This document shows positions 46,801-58,800 of a stretch of 64,000 nucleotides of DNA, one piece after another (the stretch's first letter is position 1; the number at the start of each line of letters is the position of its first letter). The stretch comes from Sipunculus nudus (taxonomy: Eukaryota > Annelida > Sipuncula > Golfingiida > Sipunculidae), in contig CM049307.1 of assembly GCA_026874595.1 (NCBI GenBank), positions 32,475,862-32,539,861 on the forward strand, in the 5' to 3' direction. Position numbers and translations under genes: made by a program. A model generated the notes under the pieces. That model saw nothing but the letters and a program-made list of their open reading frames with translations. It did not search any database and had not been told where the DNA came from.

Positions 46801-49800
46801 TATGTAGTGCTTTAACTTGTTTAGCAAAATACAACTGTGATTATCATGCTTTTCCCTTATAATTTTACATTTTTATTGAAACAAACAAAACATTTAACAT
46901 AAAAAACTGCCAGTCTGCATTGATTTAAGAAAAAAAGTGCCTGAGAACCAAACCTTATTTTTTTTGGCCTTACAGGTTAAAAGTCACATTCCAATTTTTC
47001 CCACTAGACATGATAATCAGATTCAAGGTAGAAGCATTCTGTTGGTGCAGGAACCAGATGTTCAATCAAAAGTGCACAATATTACAATATATATGTAAAT
47101 ATTGTTTTAAGAATTGATAAACATACAGTAAATATCTTGACCAATCACCATGTAATAATAGTCAACACTTTTGATTTTTTTGTTTAAAGTGCACTGATCA
47201 TTGAATATCCCAGGTACATTATATATTTTCAGTTCTGCTTTGAACTGAAGATCTTTATTTAATATATTGATTGGTGATTTAGGTGCAATCACAATATTCC
47301 CCTCCAAAAGTGAAGCACTGCAGCCAGGAAAAGCCAACTCTAAATTTCTTCATCTCCCTACCATTAACTCCATCAGCAACTTTATTTCTGAATTTCAGTA
47401 ACAACCACTGTTAACTGTGTTAGTAAATTTATGGGTTTGGACACCAAAAAAAATAAAATACCAGTCTTGTAAAGACAGCTCCTGTATGTTTCACTTTAAG
47501 GTTCTGGGGAAAATTTTTCAACCTTTTTCATTGTCAAAATTGATAGGAGTATATCTGATGTGTGCTCAGAAATTGATAGAGGTCATTTTTGCTAGAAACA
47601 TTCAGGCATGTTCATGGAAAAAGCCAGAGCAGCTCAATGAATCAAGGTCTCTGTAAGCATGGCTACCACAGACTTGGTGATATGAAAATGGTAAATACTT
47701 TTACAGCTGGTGCACTTGGCAGATAAGCATTTTTCAGACCTCTCATGGGTATCACCTGTACATGGTGGTTTTGTTACACATTGCACCATGGAACACAATT
47801 TTATCCATCTGTTCTCAATAACCTGGTGAAAAAATTCATGATTGGTTCAAGTTATATTTGGGGGAGTACTACTTTAACATCACCTGGTTTGAAATCAGGA
47901 ATATTTAAGATAATTAGCAATAAGTTTGCAATGCAATCCACTTCACTTTTAACAAGTGTCTTACATAACACTGCACTCTGAACAAAACTGCAACCAGTGA
48001 GACACTGCACATGTGCAGTGTATATTGGCACTGTAACACTGCAATGGACAACCACAATCACTATGAAAGAGTGTACTTTAGTGCATAACAGTGCATGCAC
48101 AACACTTGATTTTGAGACACTGCAACATGCAGTGAGTTTTTGTCATGTATTGCTTTGAAAGGTATCACTCCATTATGTAGCCATTGTTCATGTGAATTCT
48201 CATTTATTCACTTCTTATACAGTGTGCACCTCATAGTTAAAAGTTTCACATTTTTTATAATCAAACTCATTTGATTTTTTTTTATTCAATCAGTCTTGAT
48301 AGATCAGCATCGATTTAGAACTATCAAGAAAAACAGTAGTGCTGGCAATTGATATTTCTTTGAAGTAAATCAAGGGTAGGCAGAGAATATGCTTAGGTCA
48401 TTCATTCTACCAAACAAATTGTCAATTTCTTCAGTGTTATTGCATTCAGTAAGTGGTGTATGGTATACACAATCAAACAAGCCAGGTGTACCAGGATATG
48501 AGCAAGCATTAACCAGGGTTAGTCAAAGTGCACAAACATACTCTAGATGTTTAGACTTAACAGGTGTCCGAGGTTTGGGTGTTTCAGATTTTACAGGTTC
48601 TCTGACTTTTGTCCTGGAATAAACGAGTAATATAGTGATACAATAAAGGATATCACGAAACTGGTTTAAGAAAGTATTAACTATAAATTACTGTAAAAAG
48701 ATCTCTCTTAAACTGTTCTTTTCATAGATGGTCCCTACTTCAAAAGACTAGGTGGTCAGTCACCTTGTAATTTAAAGGTTTTTTTTCTGTTATCAGGGTG
48801 CATGTTTTAATAGCTCATGCTCCTCCAGCAAAAGCCAGGGTTAGAACAGAATCAATATTATCTATACTTAAATGAATCTTAATATCTTGTTTTCTGCAAG
48901 TTTATGGTGTCTCATTATAATAGTGATCGATATAGCATACACTGACTTTAGTCAGTCTCATAAGTCATAAGTTTAGCAGATGTCACAAACATAATGAACA
49001 GATATATAGAAAGTGGAAATAATGAGAAGTAAAGGATAAGTAAGTTTAGGCAGGAGCCTAGAAATAAAAACATCTCTTTGTTGCTATCTATATGCAACTA
49101 TATCCTTGACTCGAGAATCAAATGATAAGTGAAGTTCCCCAAGTTATAACTTCCCGAGTAGGCACTGCATTCCAACTATATGAACAAAAGTAACACTGAT
49201 ATCATTTAATTGGTTATTTACTGAAGTACTAACAATCTATTGTATGTTTAACAAGTGACCCATGGGTCATGACGCTCTGCTGACTGGGAAGAGATTCGCA
49301 AAAGGAAATTTTATCATCAGAATGGTAGTATATACCCATTCAACTGAAGCATCAAACAGATTAACCAACAGGCCAAGATTAAGTCTGTATTTATATATCT
49401 CGAAAATAGAGAAAAATGTGTAAACTTTTAAAACTAGAATACGGGTAACCGACAAGTGACTACATGTATCTGCCAAAATCGGATAGTGAGGCATGGATTG
49501 AGTGGCAAGGGGAAATAGAGTGAGGTATGTTGCATATTAGCATGGATGTCTGCAGCCTAAATGTGTATGTAGGTTGTGCCACCTACCACAAATCCAGAAA
49601 GCTGTCCAAGTTGTATACACCTGCAAGATTTTAGGCAGAAAAGTCAAACCACTACATGTATATGAGCGATTTTTGCCCATGGCAGACAAACAGACAAACA
49701 CTGTGCAAAAATCTTTGCAGGTAACCCCTCCAGTTTTGTGTATGATAAAGACCTATGTGAGATCTAATCACATGCACAATTTTGGCCCAATCAGTCAAAT

Positions 49801-52800
49801 GGTTCCTGAGATATGAGCTTGGATGTGTCCAGCGTTATCTAGAATGTAGGTGGCGCCACCTGTCATAAAATCAAGAAAGCTGTCCACGATGTATAAACCT
49901 GCAAAATTTTAGGCAGTTATGTTGAACCACTACAGAGAAATGAGTAATTTTAGGCCACGGCAGACTAACAGACAGACGCTGTGCAAACATTGTTACAGGT
50001 GGCCCCACCATTTTTTGTGTATGTTACAGAGCTATCAAAGGGCTACATTTGTATAAATTTTATTTCCTGATCGGTCAAACGGTTCCCGAGATATAAGCTT
50101 GGATGTCATCAGCGTGAACGTGAACGTAGGTGGCGCCACCTGTCATAAAATCAAGAAAGCTATCCTGGATGTATACACATGACGAATTTCAGGTGAATTA
50201 GTCAATTCACTGCAGAGATATGAGTGATTTTAACCCAAGGCAGATGAACAGATGGACACTGTGCAAACATGGTTACAGGTGGCGCCACCATTTTTTGTGT
50301 ATGTTATAAAGCAATCCAAGGGCTACATTTGTATCAATTTTATATCCTGATCGGTCAAACGGTTCCCAAGATATGAGGGTTTATGAGTGGAAACAGACCC
50401 ACAAATGGACACTGGATAGAGAGGAAAGGTCAGAGGTCAATGCAAATTGCTTAGGCACCAGTTCACATGTGACCCGATAATAGGTGTAAGTTTGGGAAAA
50501 ATCGGTCCATTAGTCTTCGAGGAGCTCTCTGGAAACGAACGCTGCCGCGGCGGAGGAACTCGGTCAAAAACATAGTATCCGCAAAACTTCGTTTTGGCGG
50601 ATACAAAAATACAGGTGGCTCCACCAGTCTGCAGAAACTAATAAAAACACTTAATGGTCAATATCCATGCAAAAAATCATGGTGATCTCTGCATTAGTTG
50701 TTCAGATACTTCAGTTTTTGTATCAAATTGTCCATTATTCTGAGGGATACTTCGGAGTCCTATAGCTTGAAGGATATGGGTAACAGAGACCTAATTTCAA
50801 GTTTCCACAGGCACCTTAAATGGGCCTCCTTGCATGACAAGAATGAAGATTCTAGGTCCAGTTGTTGCGATTTGTACCCTGTTGACAGATAACCACATCT
50901 TTAAAGGTCTCAAAAAAAAGAAAAAAATTCGTAAAAATTTGAAAAAAAAATAGAGGTGGCACACCCAGTCTGCAGAAACTGATGGAACAGCTCATGATCA
51001 ATATGTATGCCGAAAATCATGACCATCAGTGTTGTAGTTATTGAAATACTGCAGTTTTTGTATCAAATTTTCCATTATTCTGGGGGGGGGGGGGTACTTT
51101 GGACCCATACAGCTTAAAGAATATGGGTAACAGAGACCTAATTTCAAGTTTCCATGGAGACTTTTCATGGGTCTCCCTGTGTGTCAAGAATGAAGATTCT
51201 CGGTCTAGTTTTTATGATTTGTGCCCTGTTAACAGATGTTCATATCTTTAAAGGTCTCAAAAATACAGAAAAATTTCGTAAAAAAAACCGAACAAATACA
51301 GGTGGTGCCACCAGTCTGCAGAAACTGATGAAACACTCCATGATCAATATCCATGCAAACAATTATGGTTATCTCTGCATTAGTTGTTCAGATACTTATT
51401 ATTCAAATTTTCCATTATTCTGAGCTGTACTTTGAGTGCCATAGCTCAAAGGATATGGGTAACAGAGACCAAATTTCAGGTTTCCATGGAGACTTATCAT
51501 GGGTCTCCCTGTGTGTCAAGAACGAAGATTCTAGGTCCAGTCGTTAAGATTTGTACCCTGTTGACAGATAACTACATCCTTAAAGGTCTCAAAAATGGAG
51601 AAAACAATTCGTGAACATTGAAAAATACAGGTGGCGCCACCAGTCTGCACAAACTGATGAAACATCTCATGATCAATATGTATGTCGAAAATCATGACCA
51701 TCAGTGATGTAGGTAATGAGATATTGAAGTTTTTGTATGAAATTTTTGACTATTCTGGGGGGTAATTTTGGGCCCTATAGCTCGAAGGATATGGGTAACA
51801 GAGACCTAATTTCTGGTTTCGATGGAGACTTTTCATAGGTCTCTCAGTGTGTCAAAAATGAAGATTCTAGGTCCAGTCGTTACGATTTGTGCCACGCTAA
51901 CAGATGACAGCATCCTCAAAGGTCTCAAAAATAGAGGAAAAAATCGTAAAAAATCAAACAGTACAGGTGGCGCCACCAGTCTGCAGGAACTGATCCAACA
52001 TCTCATGATCAATATGTATGCCAAAAATGAAGACCATCAGTGATGTAGTTATTGAGATATTGAAGTTTTTGTATGAAATTTTTTACTATTCTGGGGGGTA
52101 CTTTGGGGCCCCATAGCTCAAAGGATATGGGTAACAGAGACCTAATTTCTGGTTTCCAAGGAGATTTTTCATGGACCTCTCAGTGTGTCAAGAATTAAGA
52201 TTCTAAGTCCAGTCTTTATGATTTGTGCCTTGTTAACAGATGTTCACATTTTTAAAGGTCTCAAAAATAGAGAAAAAAATTCGTAAAAAATCGAAAAATA
52301 CAGGTGGCCCCACCAGTCTGCAGGAAGTGATGTAACATCTCATGATCAATAAGTATGCCAAAAATCATGACCATCAGTCAAGTAGTTAATGAGATATTGA
52401 AGTTTTTGTATGAAATTTTTTACTTTTCTGGGGGGTACTTTGGGGCCACATAGCTCGAAGGATATGGGTAACAGAGACCTAATTTCTGGTTTCCAAGGAG
52501 ATTTTTTATGGACCTCTCAGAATCCCAAGTTACAAGGTTCTAGGTCCAGTGGTTACGATTTGTGCCTGGTTAACGGACGGACAGACGGACAAAGAGTGAT
52601 CGCTATAGCTCAGATGACTTTCAGTCAGCTGAGCTAATAAATTATACAAACATACTAACAAACAAATGTTAGCTTCTGGATACAAATGTTCTAGTACCAG
52701 ATATTAAAGGTTACAGGTTTGTTTTTTCTTAAAGTGGAAATATTTGGCATAAAATACTTATGAAAACTAGATATTTCTTGGCACCGCAGGTGCCACAGTA

Positions 52801-55800
52801 TACCCAGACAATTAATCCCCCTCCCCTTTAAGAATAGGCCCCCATCTTCAGCAACAATTAATATCAGACCACACTCATAGAAAAGGTCACTCTCACAGAA
52901 AAGGTCATGACCCCAATTTCAATATACATCATCCCCTAACCCATGTCTATGTATATGCATAATATAAAAGAAATCTGTCCATTAGTTTTTGACTTATAAT
53001 GCTCACAGTACTGTTAAGTGGCAATGATGGGGTATTAAACGGCACGAAAACAAGAAAAAGAATAACAGGTGGCTCTACCAGTTTCTGGTACATGACAACA
53101 CTATCCAAGATCTTAGGTCAAGTTGATTTTTGGACTAATCAATGCATCCCTTATTGAGATATTAATGATTTTGTGTGATTTTCACCATATATGGCAATAT
53201 TCAAGGTCAAGGCCACTCTCATAGGAAAGGTCACGACCCCAATTTAAATAAACATCATCCCATAACTTATATCTATGTATATTCATAATATGAAAGAAAT
53301 CTGTCCATTAGTTTTTGACTTATAATGCTCACAGTACTGTCTAGTAGCAATTTTGGGGGTATTAAACGGCAAGAAAAAAGTAAAGAAAAACAGGTGGTGC
53401 CACCAGTTTCTGGAACTTGACAACCCTATCCATGATCTTCCATCAACTTGATTTTGGGATCAATCCATGCAAGATTTCTTGAGATATTTAAGAATTTGTG
53501 TGATTGTCCCAAAAATTGGACCTATTCAAGGTCAGGGACACTCTCCTAGTCAAGGTCATGACCTCATTTTAAATAGGCGACGTCTTCTCACCCATATCTA
53601 TACATATACCAAGTTTGGTAAAGATCCGTGAAATATTTTTTGTGTTATCGTGCCAACAAGATTTATATGCGGCGGCGGGGGGACCAGTATGAAAACATAG
53701 TATCCCTCCGACTTTATACAATAATTACCTTACAGATAATGAAACCTAATTATTCATTGATTGAAGAAGTCCCTATCATTGTTACAATCTTGGGCAGTAC
53801 TTGAAGACTATATTTAATGTTTTTCTTTTTTTTGGTATCTGGGAGGAGTTATTTTCAGATGTTAGCTGACTTCCATAAAGGAATACAAGTATGGTCAATG
53901 TTTTTACAACTCCTGAAAATGACTGATCATATTTTATGTGGCTAACACTGTACAGTTCAACAGTGAAGAGAAAGTTCAGAATTGCAGCCTAAACCATATA
54001 AATCGTTGATGTTTTGGCATGCTTTTGAAAATTCCTTTTACAACTTCTTGTAGAAGGAGTTGCATTTTCAACTAGTCTGTCTCATGTAGAATTTTGCAAA
54101 TGATTACATACACATGCAAGCATCTTGTATTAAAATGTTACCATCAGGCAAAAAAAGTTAGTGATGACCTAGTATTTACAGACTGATTAAGAAATCCTCC
54201 TTGTTTTACATCCGAGTGTTACAGCTTTGACTCATGTCCCCTCAAAACACAAGGTGATCAGAGTATTCTTAACAAAACAAAAAGGTCAAAACAGCCATTT
54301 TTTTTATCAAAGTACCAACATTTCAAACATTTTCATTATTTACTCATCTGACTTTAACAATAACTTTGGTTTACTGTCCATTAATAACACTACTGGTGCT
54401 GCCTGGTGCTGTAACTAAAGCGACCATGACAGGTGTTTAAGTGTCTGGTGTATGTGCACCATACTAACCTCTGTACCCCTCTCTTCTCATCACCATAGTC
54501 TTTTTCTCTGAGTTCATTCAGATCTCCAATCAGCTGATTAAAGGAACTGTAACATGTGAAAAGAAAACATGTATACCATACAACAGAACTGTAAGTTGAT
54601 CTGTTTAAATCAACATAAGGATAAAGTTACTCCAAAGGAACACATGGAACATTGACCAATTCGAACTGAGGTTTCATGCTACATATAAGTGGACTGCTAA
54701 AAGATAACACAAACAAATCATATTATACAATCAACTGTATTTTTTAGTAACATAACTGAAATAAATGTGATTATATATAAAAAGGCTTTAAAACAGTATT
54801 CCATTTATTTGTTTTCTAAAATGTTACAAAATACCACTGTTCATCATAGTCCAACATATAGTCACATGATTCCTTTTGACATATAATGATGAATTACTGA
54901 TTGTCATGTACTTTGGCTATTCAAGAGTTAACAATTCATTATGGCATCTCAAGAGTTAAACAGCAGCACTCATTGTCACTTAAACATTTTCTGTTTTGGT
55001 TTTGGACTCATTCATTTTTCGTGCAAAACTACTGCAACTAAGAGACACTGTTAAACAAGGGACCCATGGGTCAGTGTGCTCAGCTGAAGTTGACCTTGAG
55101 GGTAAAATTCTAAAATAATATCAAATGGAGATAAAGTGTAAGAGAAAGAGGTTATAAAGGCCATGGTTGGTTTATATGATTGGTTTGTATTGATGAGCAA
55201 GAAATTGTTGCAAATAATATTTTGTGACCTGACCATGTGTTTCCTAATGTTGAAACTGAAGCATGTGAGCAGTTTGTGAACAAATGATCTGTACTATTAC
55301 CATGATCATTAGTTGGCCTATTGATTAACAGTTGACATTTCAGTAGTTTACACATTTGTTCAATTGAATCTATTTTTTTGTAAAATATATATTATTAAAT
55401 ATATATGTATGTTTTTATGAAATGTATACAGTTGAAATATAACTAATTAACAACATAAAACAGGGCAAACAAAGCCTGATCTCAAACTCTGCTGAGGCAG
55501 GAAAATAAAGAACAAATGTTTGTATTAAATCCTCGTTTTTTTATCACATCAATTTTTTAAAATTTAAATTTATATTTCTATACATTTCCAATATAACATA
55601 TATATCTGAATATAAAAGTTGATTCATAATTCTCAATTGCATTATCATAAATCTCAATCTTGTCAGATAACACCACATCATGCATACAAATGTTTATTTA
55701 TTTTTTACCACAAAAATATATCTTTAAAATCTGCAAAACAATAAATATCTAAAAATAATACTTGATTTTGATTTCACAATTTTTAATTGTGTCTTTATTT

Positions 55801-58800
55801 ATCCATAATGTGCTTCATATTTTATAAGTTTAAGCATACTGATGGGTTCAATTATATTTGTTAAAATCATTTAAAAGAAAATTGATTTCTTTAAAAATGC
55901 TACATTACACAACATTGCATCTTCTGGATTACACCTTGAATTACTTTTTCAAGGAAAGTTTTTGCATATTGGAGTGGAAACAGCATTACAATTAAGGAGA
56001 TACAGTGAAAACAATAACAGTTACTGCATAACACTTGGTGGGTTGGGTTTGCAGGGGGGGGGGGGGTGATTGGGGTGGTGATATTAGAATAACTGTACAC
56101 CTTTCACAGCAGGGGATCTCCCCCAGTGACTGTAACAAATCAGAAACCCTGGCACAGCTGATTTCCAGTGACCTGGAGTGTGACCCTGCATCTGTAATCT
56201 GTAATCAAAGCAAATGACTACAATAGAGCCTCAAGAAAAAAATTAATAACTAGCTTAATTTTCAATTGCTGATGACGAAAAACTTGCTAAAAACTTGCAT
56301 AAGCGGGGAAACCCGGTTAAAATGGTCCAATTGGCCGAAACTGCAAGTACAAGGGCTATGAGTCTTGAAGCAATGTCATTCACAGGATCGAGTTCAGTTC
56401 TCGAATGGCATGGCTGGGTCTCCGCTGCTGGGATCGGTGGAGGGAATGTAGGTTGCTTCTGGCTTTGTTGCTGTGGATGCTGTAGCTTTCTAAAAAGGAC
56501 AACAGCTCCAGATGGACAGTGGCGCCCTCTACGGCTCCCTGCTTGGCTTGGCGTGGCACTGTGACTGTTGGCTCGGAGAACATGCTTAAGGAGTGCACAG
56601 GGCTGAGGTCTTGACTGCAGCAACCTGTAGCTGCTCGATGAGCATATACTTCTTTTTGGCTTGCCTTAGCTTAATTTTCAAGCTGTTATTTTCAAATTTC
56701 AGATTTAAACAAATTAAATATTTATGTTTACATGCTGTGAAAATTAAATCAATGGTACTTACAGGAAAAAAACGTGCCATGGTCAAAGTTGGGCAAAATT
56801 TAAGGTACTGATTTTATTTTTATGCTAATAACATAAAAAATTTACAAAATTTAGATCTAATTTTGGGTGAACAATTGAATCTTAATTAAACATAGTTATA
56901 TACTTGGGAAAATAGACTCTAGTTTCAAAATTTTTCATGTTCAGTGAGTAAATATTTTTCCTGATTTTTTACAAAGTCTATTATGTTTGGGCCCATAACT
57001 TAAAGAATTTATACTTAACAGACTTTATTTCTGGCATGTAAATAGGAACTATATAGAGGAATATTAATGGTAAATATGAGGAAAAACAGATGAGTGGTTT
57101 TGATATTAGGCAGTCCTGAAGTGTGAAAATAGGATTTTAATAAAAAAACTGAGGTTTTTCCTTAATTTCACAGAGGAACGAAGTCGCAAAGACCCAGTTT
57201 TCTGCTTAGTAGGAGATCTTGGGGACATCTAACATTATGCTGAATTTTGGATTCCTAGGTCTTATGGTTTCAAAACGTGTCACATCTATGGACGGACGGA
57301 CAGACGATGGACAAATGGACCCAACTATAGCTCAGATGACTTATAGTCAGCTGAGCTAAAAATCTATAGTTGTGTTAAATTTATATGTGAAAGATAATCA
57401 AGTTTCCTGCATTAAACAGAATTAATCATATTCTTTAGTATTTATGATGAATATGATAAGACCACCAGGAATCAAAAGATACTTCACTTACTCTCTGTCA
57501 ACAGTCAGGCATTCAACACCAGGTGGCAGGGCGATCACATTAGCTGTACGACGGTCCTCACTGGACAAATACAAAATCATTTATTACTGACAGTTCATGA
57601 GTGCTAAATAATAAAAAAAAATAAATAAAATAAAATAAAAACAGAATATAATCTCTGATATGATAATTTATAGATGAGTGTTAACTTAAAAAGGCCACCT
57701 GGACATATATTGATGATACAAAGATGCATGTGTGAGACAAGGCAAAGATAAAACTTAGTCAAAATTATGCACTGGATTGCACTGGATTCATTTGTTTAAA
57801 ATAGTAAAACCTACACTGTTAATTTAAATTTTAAAACTGCCTGAAACTTGTATTGTATTTCCATATATACACAAGAATTCAACAGGTAAAAGCATAACAG
57901 AACTTAAAATATAAATAAACAGGTACACTGCCTATGCAGTGCAGCATATGACACTGGCATACACACTCTAAATATAAAGTTGATATATCTTTTTGTGCAT
58001 GTTTGCTGGGAAAAACATGGTGAATTATAATACAAACTTGAGGCTTGACTTACATCTACAACAAACTCATATTTATAAAAGATAAAATATACAATAATAA
58101 TAATGGAGAATGTGACATTAATCACTACCTGAGGAGAGCTTTCTCTCCGAAGTAGTCCCCTCGCTGCAGCTTCCTTATCTCTTTAGGATCATTAAACCCT
58201 TGGATTTTCTGGGTTACTTTTACCTGGAATAATTTAATATGGATCCTGCTTGAAAAAGATGTCAGCATGTACATCAATATGAGATGCTGAAATGCATATG
58301 TCATGCACTTTATAAAGTCACAAAAATTCAGTGCTTCCACTGAAATTATTGTTAAAATTATCAAAAAGCAAATCTAATAATTTAAAAAAAAAAAAAAAAA
58401 TTCTCAATTTGTTGTCTATTATCACACATGTAAGCTAGATTACATGACTTGCATGATTTCATATGTTCAAGCTATCGCACAGAATGTTAAGTTTTTGCAT
58501 GACTTGGCATGGGACACCTAGTTTGCAATATCAGTCAAGTTAATATTACATGATATCAAACACAAAATATGATGTAATTATCTAGATATCAAACAGAAAA
58601 TATGTACTGTACTTATATTGGAACCTGTATTATCATTAGTATGCTCTATAAGCAGTGTTTGTGCTATGCTCAACTATTTGAACGAAAGTGCAGTTGCCCA
58701 TCAAGTTTGGCCACCAGGAGGTGCTGTCTCTGTCGAATTCCCTCTACGTAACATTTAGCCACCACCCGTTGGTATATAACCTTTTAAGACAGCCTCTATA

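Noticed and set aside
51154-52637. Repeated similar frames ([11 protein letters not shown] and the like) as a protein family
   Set aside because: They are the same frame of successive 337-bp transposon units, broken by stops and lacking starts.
56255-56623. 122-codon minus-strand frame as a functional gene
   Set aside because: It lies in a 401-bp insertion flanked by a target duplication, has no domain, and competing frames are equally open.
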